5,421 nucleotides of DNA from Candidatus Altimarinota bacterium (GTDB lineage Bacteria; Patescibacteriota; Gracilibacteria; BD1-5; UBA2023): positions 1 to 5,421 of the forward strand of contig DNKW01000063.1 in NCBI GenBank assembly GCA_003488655.1. The letters are read 5' to 3'. Below, piece by piece: positions 1 through 5,421 of this stretch. The stretch's first letter is position 1; every line of letters begins with the position of its first letter. The position numbers and the translations under genes were made by a program. The notes below the pieces were generated by a model. The model did not search any database. It was given only the letters and a program-made list of their open reading frames with translations, and was not told the origin of the DNA.

Positions 1-105
1 CTCCGAGTTCATACCGATTCTCTCGATCTCGTGAACAATACCGGCGATAAAGCATTGGCCGTAAAGGAGGCGGTGAATGAAACGCTTTTGAAAATGGCAG
101 CGTAA
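1..105 (+). CDS. 3' end of an unidentified gene (last 34 codons)
   Basis: The first frame is open from base 1 to a TAA at 103-105 and encodes 34 residues; the start lies outside the window. The end of the peptide (AVKEAVNETLLKMAA) looks like a C-terminal amphipathic helix. It is preceded by a D-L-V-N-N-T-G-D segment. Similar 'D-x-V-x-N-x-G-D' strands followed by a helix occur near the C-termini of P-loop nucleotide or dephospho-CoA type kinases, but this stretch is too short to name the family and I do not assign a function. Codon use resembles ileS. The gene ends 15 bases before the -35 element of the next promoter, and no hairpin terminator is visible between them. The purine-rich AAGGAGG at 64-70 lies inside this coding region and probably only encodes K-E-A. 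Confidence 0.6.
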   Translation, partial: LRVHTDSLDLVNNTGDKALAVKEAVNETLLKMAA

Positions 106-120
106 AAATGCGGAAAAAAC

Positions 121-148
121 TTGCCAAAAATCCATTTCTCCCTATACT
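121..148 (+). promoter_or_regulatory. sigma70-type promoter of the T-box/ileS transcription unit
   Basis: TTGCCA (121-126) and TATACT (143-148) are separated by 16 bases, close to the consensus for -35 and -10 boxes. The site lies just after the stop of the upstream gene and just before the structured leader. Transcription would start near 154-158, so the leader would be about 180 bases long. Identification is by consensus and position only. Confidence 0.6.
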
Positions 149-153
149 CCTCT

Positions 154-334
154 CTGTAATACAGGCATCCGAGCGGTTATCACCCGCGAGCCGAGAGTAG
201 AAATCCCGAGCAGTCGGGGGAGTAGACCTCTCCGGGAGTTCCCGTCACAGAACAAAATCAAGTACCCGCTTTCCGGTGGTACCTTTCGCCTCGGCGAACC
301 GAAAGCATCCATATTTTGTAATGGGTGCTTTTTT
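154..334 (+). ncRNA. Isoleucine T-box riboswitch leader (transcription-attenuating)
   Basis: This untranslated leader has the parts of a T-box that senses uncharged tRNA-Ile. (1) A short hairpin, GCGG 173-176 / CCGC 184-187, shows ATC, an isoleucine codon, in its loop at 179-181; GGC 164-166 and GCC 190-192 can close it. This resembles the 'ultrashort Stem I' described for actinobacterial ileS leaders. (2) Middle helices: GAGAG 193-197 / CTCTC 228-232 enclosing CCCGA 205-209 / TCGGG 214-218, with AGTAGA on both sides (196-201, 221-226), then CGGG 233-236 / CCCG 241-244. (3) The T-box core TGGTACC at 277-283, whose UGGU can pair with the ACCA end of tRNA-Ile. It is flanked by helix GCTTTCCGG 268-276 / CCGAAAGC 299-306 (one bulged C) and hairpin TTCGC 285-289 / GCGAA 294-298. 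(4) A competing terminator at 302-334. The ileS gene downstream agrees with the Ile codon. The fold was drawn by hand; the Stem I details are the least certain part. Confidence 0.85.
302..334 (+). terminator. Intrinsic terminator of the T-box switch
   Basis: AAAGCATCC (302-310) pairs with GGGTGCTTT (323-331) in nine pairs including one T-G, around a 12-base loop, and the T-run spans 329-334. The left arm shares AAAGC (302-306) with the 3' strand of the antiterminator helix, so the two structures exclude each other. This is the expected arrangement of a T-box that controls transcription: with charged tRNA the terminator forms, and with uncharged tRNA the antiterminator is held. The T-run ends two bases before the ATG of the next gene. 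Confidence 0.85.
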
Positions 335-336
335 AT

Positions 337-585
337 ATGAAAAAATATTTCACGCTGAATAATATTATGCAGGTCGGATTGCTCGTGTTCACGACCGCCG
401 GATTTCTCCTCATGTCCATGAAGCTTCCTCAGTATGGACTCATATTTAGTCTTATAGCTCAGATATTCTGGGTTTACGCCTCGTATAAGGCATGGAAAGA
501 AGCCGGACAGATTGGAATCTTCATCAATACACTCATACTCATCGGAGTGTTTGGATATGGAGTTTTGAATTATTGGGTGTTGTAA
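337..585 (+). CDS. Small three-helix membrane protein of unknown function (82 aa)
   Basis: I do not recognise the family. The protein begins MKKYF and is almost entirely hydrophobic, with three likely membrane helices at about residues 10-27, 31-50 and 58-80. They are joined by a short K-L-P-Q turn (29-32) and a charged turn K-A-W-K-E-A-G (51-57). The size, three helices and a PQ dipeptide recall SemiSWEET/PQ-loop half-transporters, but the surrounding residues do not match that motif well, so this is only a suggestion. I chose ATG 337. A GTG at 325 would extend the frame by four codons but lies inside the terminator hairpin. There is no clear Shine-Dalgarno; GGGTG at 323-327 is the nearest purine-rich stretch and would be freed when the terminator does not form. 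The gene sits between the T-box and ileS, 25 bases before ileS with no terminator between, so it should be co-transcribed and controlled by isoleucine tRNA charging. Confidence 0.75.
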   Translation: MKKYFTLNNIMQVGLLVFTTAGFLLMSMKLPQYGLIFSLIAQIFWVYASYKAWKEAGQIGIFINTLILIGVFGYGVLNYWVL

Positions 586-610
586 TTTTAGTTTTTTTCA
601 CTTTTTTCCT

Positions 611-3600
611 ATGACCTTCCCACAAATCAACTCTCGCCAATCATTTCCTGCTCTCGAACAGGAAATCCTCGCCTACTGGAAAGCGAACAATACCTTTCAG
701 AAATCGCTCGAAATCCGCGAGGGTGCTCCGGAGTTCAATTTCTATGACGGTCCTCCGTTTGCGACCGGGACTCCGCACTACGGTCATCTCTTGGCAGGAA
801 CCATCAAAGATGTCATACCGCGATACCAAACCATGCAAGGGAAGTTCGTGGAACGACGGTTCGGGTGGGATTGCCACGGGCTTCCGATCGAGAACATCGT
901 CGAGAAAAAGATGGGAATTTCTGGGAAAAAAGACATCGAGGATAAGATCGGAGTATTCGCATTCAACGAAGAGTGTCGCGCGAATGTTTTCCAGTACACG
1001 GATGTCTGGAGGCAGACCGTCGAACGGATGGGTCGATGGGTCGATATGGACAACGATTACAAGACCATGGATACCGACTTCATGGAGTCTGTTTGGTGGG
1101 TGTTCAAGAGCATCTACGACAAGGGGTATGTATACGAATCGTACCGCGTGGTTCCGTACTGTCCGCGCTGTTCCACTCCGCTCTCCAATTTCGAGGTGAA
1201 TCAGGGGTATGAGGATAAGCAGGATAAAGCGGTAACGGTGAAGTTCAAAGTGAAAGGAAATGAGAGTAAATATATCCTCGCCTGGACGACTACTCCCTGG
1301 ACGCTTCCCGCGAATCTCGGACTCGCAGTCGGGAAAGATCTCATATACGCTGAGATTCTCGACAAATCGACGAGCGAAACCTATGTCCTCGCAAAAGACC
1401 GAATCGCGACCTATTACAAAAACCCGGAGGATTATACGCTCGTTCGCGAATATCCCGGATCGTGTCTCGTGGGAATAGAATATGAACCGATGTTCGATGA
1501 TGCGATAACTCTTGCGGAAGCAGGAACTCTTTCCGATGATATGGAACTCGGAGAGAATGCGTACAAAGTCGTGCCCGGACACCATATCACGACCGATTCC
1601 GGTACGGGAGTGGTGCATATTGCTCCCGCCTACGGAGTGGATGATGCGGAGATCGGACAGAAAGAAAAACTCGGATTCATCTCCCATATCGATGCCATCG
1701 GGCACACGACCGGACTCCTCTCCGATAACGACGTGTATGTTTTCGACTTCAATCAGATTGTTATCGATCGACTGAAAGCGGAGAAAAAGCTCATTCATAT
1801 CGGAACCATCGACCACCCCTATCCGCACTGTTACCGTTGCCATACACCGCTTATTTATCGGGCGATTTCCGCTTGGTATGTGAATGTCGAATCCCTCAAA
1901 GACCGAATGATTGCCAATAATCAGAAAGTGAACTGGACGCCCGATAATATCAAGGACGGACGATTCGGGAAATGGCTTGAAAATGCTCGCGATTGGAATA
2001 TTAGCCGAAACCGCTACTGGGGTTCGGCGATCCCGGTTTGGAAGAGCGAGGATGGGGATATTATCGTCATCGGTTCTGTGAAAGAGCTCTACGAAGCGAA
2101 CCGAGAATTCTCTCAGATTTATGAAGAAAATAGCACATATTTCTACGCCGATTCCAAAAAACCGGTCGACCTCCATAAGCATTTCGTGGACAATATCAAG
2201 CTTTTCAAAGACGGGAAAGTCTACACCCGAATCCCGGAAGTTCTCGACTGTTGGTTCGAATCTGGTTCCATGCCGTATGCGAGCAAGCACTATCCGTTCG
2301 AAGGAACTGCTGATTTCAAATTCCCGGCGGACTTCATCGCTGAGGGTCTGGATCAGACCCGCGGGTGGTTCTATACGCTCCTCATCCTTGGGACGGCGCT
2401 CTTCGATAATACGCCGTTTCTCAATGTCATCGTCAACGGACTCATCCTCGCGGAAGACGGGAAAAAGATGAGCAAATCTCTCAAGAATTACCCGGATCCC
2501 ATGGAGCTCATAGATAAACACGGAGCGGATGCACTTCGATTCTATATGCTCTCATCTCCGGTTGTAAAAGCCGACGATCTCCGATTCTCGGAAGCAGGAG
2601 TGGAGGAAGTGGTGAAGAAAGTATTGCTCCCGCTTTGGAATACCTACAGTTTTTTCACGACCTATGCGAATATTGATAGTTGGACACCTTCTGGAGCCCA
2701 GATTACCTTGATTCGTCATGGACAAACCGATGCAAATCTCGGGAAACGAATATCGGATGCAGGGGAGACTTCTCCTTTGAATGAAACAGGACGAAAACAG
2801 GTTCAAGATGCTGGAAAGAAGATGAAACAAGAAGGGAAAGGGTTTGATATTATTTTGGTTTCACCAGCGAACAGAACACAGGAAACGGCACAAATAGTCG
2901 CACAGGAACTCGGATATACCGGGGATATTATCACTGTACCAGAACTCATCGAGCGGGATGCGGGAGAATGTTCCGGAAAAACCCATGCGGAAATAGAAGC
3001 TTGGTATAAGGAAAAAACCGGAAAAGAAATGGATGGACCTCATCATTATCAAGTAGCAAGTGAATATGGAGGAGGGGAGAGTAAAGAAATTCATCAGGTA
3101 CGTGTCAGAAAGGCCATCGATGATATTGTCGCAAAATATCCGGGGAAACGAGTATTGATTGTGGCTCACGGAGGAACATTCCGAGCGTTCAATATTCATT
3201 TTTTCAATCTCTCTATAGAAGAAGGGTTCGGAACTCAGAGTCGAATAGGAAATGCCGAATATTATGATTTTCTCGCAATTCCTCTCAGTAATCGTCTCGA
3301 TACATGGATTATATCCCGGCTCAATCGTCTCACAGCGACGGTTGCTGGAGGAGTCGAAGCATACGATCTCCAAATCCCGACTCGTGCCATCACGGAGTTT
3401 ATGGATGATCTTACGAACTGGTATATCCGCCGTTCCCGACGTCGATTCTGGAAGTCGGAGAACGATTGAGATAAGATAGAAGCATATGAGACACTCTATC
3501 ACGTCCTCACGACGCTCACCAAGGTCATGGCACCAATCACGCCGATGATCTCGGAAGCCGTATACCGCGGACTCACCGGTCACGAATCCGTGCATCTTGA

Positions 3601-4333
3601 ACGATTCCCAGAATTTACCCGAGCCCATATGTTCGACTCTCTTGAAGCCGATATGAAAAAAGCACGAGATATCATCGCTCTCGGGCTCGCACTCCGCGGA
3701 CAGAAGAAGATTCGTGTTCGTCAGCCGCTTTCTTCGATCACCATCGGAGAACCGCTCGATGCGTACTTCCAGGAAATCATCCGAGAAGAACTCAATGTGA
3801 AGGAAGTGAAAATCGAAGACATGTCCCATGTGGCACGCACCATCTGTAAACCGAACGCCAAACTCATAGGTCCACGATTCGGAAAAGCCGTACAGGATGT
3901 GATTGTTCAAGCGAAATCCGGAAACTTCCAAGAACTCGCGGATGGAAGAATCCAAGTCGGAGAATATACGCTTGAAGCAGGGGAATACGAAATCGCCTAC
4001 GAACCGCTCGAAGGGGTCTCGCTCGACGTCATGAGCGGAACCGGAATGGTTATCGCGATGGATACCACTATCACCGAAGAGCTCGAGCTCGAAGGATATG
4101 CCCGCGACCTTGTGCGAGTCATCCAAGACCTCCGGAAAGAAGCCGGGTACGAAGTCTCTGACCGGGTACGAGTTGCTCTCCACGGAGAGAAGATGGAGAA
4201 AATCCTCTCGCTCTTCTCGGACTACATCACTTCGGAAACACTTTCTGTCATCGACGAGAGTCTCACGGAAGGGGATATCTCCCGGGAAATGGATGTGGAA
4301 GGAATTGTGGTGAAGGTGGTAGTGAAGAGATAA
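611..4333 (+). CDS. ileS: Isoleucine--tRNA ligase with inserted histidine-phosphatase domain; one TGA read as Gly
   Basis: A cytoplasmic class I synthetase that charges tRNA-Ile with isoleucine using ATP; 1240 residues with table 25. Seen: HIGH-class motif HYGH at 56-59 in G-T-P-H-Y-G-H-L-L-A-G-T-I-K-D; W-D-C-H-G-L-P-I-E 86-94; Cys pairs C184/C187 and C407/C410, probably one zinc site as in Thermus IleRS; editing domain about 200-420 with WTTTPWTLPAN 225-235 and GTGVVHIAPAYGVDD 331-345; KMSKS 619-623. The anticodon-binding part starts near 891 and includes NWYIRRSRRRFW 936-947. The type resembles the eukaryote-like IleRS2 group, whose members are often mupirocin-tolerant; that is inference. 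Two oddities: residues ~696-890 are an inserted RHG phosphatase domain, which explains the length of 1240 against about 1040 usual for this type, and codon 953 is TGA. Reading continues in the same frame as DKIEAYETLYHVLTTLTKVMAPITP, which is typical IleRS. ATG 611 gives a normal N-terminus; a pyrimidine-rich tract precedes it and there is no Shine-Dalgarno. Regulated by the upstream T-box. Confidence 0.96.
2696..3280 (+). other. Histidine-phosphatase (phosphoglycerate-mutase-like) domain inserted within IleRS
   Basis: Codons ~696-890 of ileS encode a complete histidine phosphatase superfamily (branch 1) domain. Visible residues: L-I-R-H-G-Q-T 700-706 with the phospho-acceptor H703 and R702; S-P-A-N-R-T-Q-E-T-A 751-760 with R755; E-L-I-E-R-D-A-G-E-C-S-G 778-789, where E781 matches the acid/base Glu of cofactor-dependent phosphoglycerate mutase; G-G-E-S 821-824; and V-A-H-G-G 851-855 with the second catalytic H853. 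All key residues are present, so it is probably active. It interrupts IleRS cleanly between W-N-T-Y-S-F-F-T-T-Y-A-N-I-D-S-W-T-P (about 676-693) and L-S-N-R-L-D-T-W-I-I-S-R-L-N (892-905), which are adjacent in ordinary IleRS. Codon choice also differs by eye: more TTG, ACA, CAA, ATT and GAA than the CTC- and GCG-rich flanks. The substrate is unknown. Confidence 0.92.
3467..3469 (+). other. In-frame TGA decoded as glycine (codon 953 of ileS)
   Basis: The codon lies between R-R-F-W-K-S-E-N-D and D-K-I-E-A-Y-E-T-L-Y, two halves of one conserved IleRS segment with no shift of frame. No start-like context or ribosome binding site marks a restart; the next ATG in this frame is codon 973, after conserved sequence. 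This codon alone cannot tell Gly from Trp, but the surface-protein gene on the other strand points to Gly. Confidence 0.93.
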
Positions 4334-4336
4334 TGA

Positions 4337-4368
4337 AAAAAACCCAACAGGTTCCTGTTGGGTTTTTT
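4337..4368. terminator. Bidirectional intrinsic terminator between convergent genes
   Basis: AAAAAACCCAACAG (4337-4350) and CTGTTGGGTTTTTT (4355-4368) are perfect inverted copies around a GTTC loop. The T-run on the plus strand ends ileS transcripts, whose stop codon is 4331-4333. The A-run on the left becomes a T-run on the minus strand and serves the convergent gene, whose TAA is at 4375-4377. One hairpin thus closes both units. Confidence 0.93.
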
Positions 4369-4374
4369 ATTTAC

Positions 4375-5331
4375 TTAGTTCAATTTAACTATTTCTAAAG
4401 TCGTCCCTGGATGGATGGGATAGTCAGTAACATTTACGGTAATAACATCTCAAACGTTGAAATAATAGGAAGTAGTAAAAGAATGGAAAAAATATTGTTG
4501 TGTTCAGGGTCATCAGAATCACAGCATAAATCCTATACTTACTCAATTTTTATTCAAACTTACATCTCATCTACAACCATCACACATATTATATTGTAAT
4601 ACCTTAGTATTCACCTGATAGTATCCAGAAACGAGGATATTTATCCCCGTCCCACTTGCATTTTTTTGAATATAAGAAGGATTGGTATTAACAGGTTCAT
4701 TGTTCCATATAACATCCGTGTTTGCAAGTTGATAGCCCGAAGTACTATATCTTGCCAATATAGGGGTACTATTTATATTTCCATTCACATCCAATTTTGC
4801 CCCAGGATTCGTTGTCCCAATCCCGACATTACCTGAGGAAGTTATTGCCATTTTTGACGAGCATGAAATTGTATCATCCAAACACGACCAAAAATTAAAT
4901 AGCCCATTGGAGCTAGAAATTGCATATTGCTTCGCATTGGCTCATCCACCAGAATTTACAAGATGAAGTATCGCATTACTGTCGTCTTCAATTATCATTC
5001 GTGCTCCACCAACTCATGATCCACTTATTTTCAGTGCTTTACTAGTGGATGCAGACCAGTCGGTGCCATTTATAATAGTGGGCGTTATTGTTCCAATCCC
5101 CACATTCCCTCCAGAGAAAGAAAGATTCGATAGTCTCGTATCGAGATCCAATACTCCATCGATAATCCTATTCCACGAAGTCGCTGTAAGCCCTGAACCA
5201 CTTCCGACTTTATCCGCAGTCGAGAGTCCACCGGAAAGTGCTGCATATCACACGGACAGGATGAGAACTGTCATGAAAAAGGTAATTCCTGAGTAAAAAG
5301 AGTTCTTTATAACGGAAGGGGTTTTGGACAT
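4375..5331 (-). CDS. Exported surface protein: VGIGT tail-fibre modules plus C1q/TNF-like C-terminal domain (318 aa, ten TGA = Gly)
   Basis: The frame runs from ATG 5331 to TAA 4375 only if TGA is sense. TGA codons occur at residues 28, 106, 130, 255, 263, 271, 273, 274, 276 and 294, which is 10 of 40 glycines. Domains: a basic start (MSKTPSVIK) and hydrophobic helix about 15-33, either a signal peptide or an anchor; a linker with L-T-A-T-S-W-N-R-I-I-D-G-V-L-D-L-D-T-R-L 48-67, probably a short coiled coil; N-V-G-I-G-T at 76-81; and N-V-G-I-G-T-T-N-P-G-A-K-L-D-V-N-G at 168-184, the repeat common in phage tail fibres ahead of S74 chaperone domains. Residues about 187-318 resemble a C1q/TNF-like trimeric jelly-roll: S-G-Y-Y-Q-V-N 235-241, D-V-S-L-N-K-N-G 256-263, Y-F-N-V-G-D-V-I-T-V 290-299. 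Gly at 263 and 294 is expected in this fold, so TGA is Gly and not Trp. Likely a trimeric cell-surface or adhesin-like fibre; partner unknown. No Shine-Dalgarno is visible upstream. The region is AT-richer than ileS. Confidence 0.88.
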
Positions 5332-5361
5332 ACAAAAATAATGATGAAATATGATATACTT

Positions 5362-5392
5362 ACTATAATTGCTTTTTATTTTTAAAAATCAA
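5362..5392 (-). promoter_or_regulatory. Weak candidate promoter for the surface-protein gene
   Basis: Read on the minus strand, TTGATT (5392-5387) and TATAGT (5367-5362) are separated by 19 bases in a very AT-rich stretch, about 30 bases upstream of the ATG at 5331. The spacing is longer than ideal, and in DNA this AT-rich such matches arise by chance, so this is only the best candidate. Confidence 0.3.
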
Positions 5393-5421
5393 ATAATAAA
5401 TCGAGTGCTCGAGGATTATTT
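5391..5421. repeat. Inverted repeat at the right edge of the window
   Basis: AAATAAT (5391-5397) is mirrored by ATTATTT (5415-5421), and inside them TCGAG (5401-5405) is mirrored by CTCGA (5408-5412) around TG. It could be the terminator of a neighbouring gene, an operator, or chance in AT-rich DNA. It touches the end of the window, so its full extent is not visible. Confidence 0.35.

Noticed and set aside
77..457. A frame open only with TGA = Gly, starting at ATG 77 behind a strong AAGGAGG (64-70), 126 codons to TAG 455-457.
   Set aside because: It runs through the promoter, the T-box leader, the terminator and into the membrane-protein gene in another frame. The AAGGAGG is explained by codons of the upstream gene, and the translation shows no recognisable pattern.
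641..2521. A 626-codon open frame on the minus strand opposite ileS.
   Set aside because: It is the codon-bias shadow of ileS: no start signal, no recognisable domain, and it covers the HYGH, editing and KMSKS regions of a certain gene. The 440-codon minus-strand frame at 2861-4183 is rejected for the same reason.
3527..4333. A separate gene for the IleRS C-terminal part, starting at ATG 3527.
   Set aside because: Conserved IleRS sequence lies between the TGA (3467) and this ATG in the same frame, with no ribosome binding site, so it is one gene with a sense TGA rather than a split gene or pseudogene.
4567..4881. A short 104-residue gene on the minus strand starting at TTG 4881.
   Set aside because: It is the TGA-free middle of the longer 4375-5331 gene; table 25 extends it in both directions to a proper ATG and TAA.
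5045..5296. An 83-codon plus-strand frame opposite the surface-protein gene, and a 62-codon one at 4411-4599.
   Set aside because: Both are antisense to the surface-protein gene, which has recognisable modules; their translations show no domain and no start signal.
1..5421. CRISPR arrays, tRNA genes, rRNA and insertion sequences.
   Set aside because: I saw no regularly spaced direct repeats, cloverleaf-like segment, rRNA-like stretch or transposase on either strand.

Overview
The window most likely comes from a Patescibacteria/CPR bacterium of the Gracilibacteria (BD1-5) / Absconditabacteria (SR1) group, in which UGA is read as glycine (translation table 25). Two genes support this independently. 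The isoleucyl-tRNA synthetase gene is split by one in-frame TGA at 3467-3469, with conserved IleRS sequence on both sides. A minus-strand surface-protein gene at 4375-5331 is open only if ten TGA codons are decoded, and several of them fall on positions that are glycine in the fold concerned. CGA and CGG still fall on conserved arginines of IleRS. That argues against the Arg-to-Trp reassignment I recall being reported for some Absconditabacteria and makes Gracilibacteria somewhat more likely. Conventional gene calling (table 11) would break both genes.

Layout. 1-105: 3' end of an unidentified plus-strand gene. 121-334: a sigma70-like promoter followed by an untranslated leader that looks like an isoleucine T-box riboswitch. 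It has a short Stem I-like hairpin with ATC in its loop, a UGGUACC bulge able to pair with the ACCA end of tRNA-Ile, and an antiterminator that competes with an intrinsic terminator for the same bases. 337-585: a small three-helix membrane protein of unknown function. 611-4333: ileS, encoding 1240 residues; it carries a complete histidine-phosphatase (RHG) domain inserted in frame between the catalytic core and the anticodon-binding region. 4337-4368: a strong, probably bidirectional terminator shared by two convergent genes. 4375-5331 (minus): a 318-residue exported or membrane-anchored protein with two VGIGT-type tail-fibre modules and a C-terminal C1q/TNF-like domain. 5332-5421: AT-rich intergenic DNA with a weak candidate promoter and an inverted repeat at the window edge.

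How the parts work together. Uncharged tRNA-Ile should favour the antiterminator and allow transcription through the small membrane protein gene into ileS, so charging capacity would follow isoleucine supply. The membrane protein sits inside this regulated unit and may belong to isoleucine physiology, but its sequence does not say how. The surface-protein gene is a separate convergent unit. None of the three genes with visible starts has a clear Shine-Dalgarno sequence.

Limits: everything comes from reading the sequence by eye. RNA folds, transmembrane segments and family assignments were not computed or searched.
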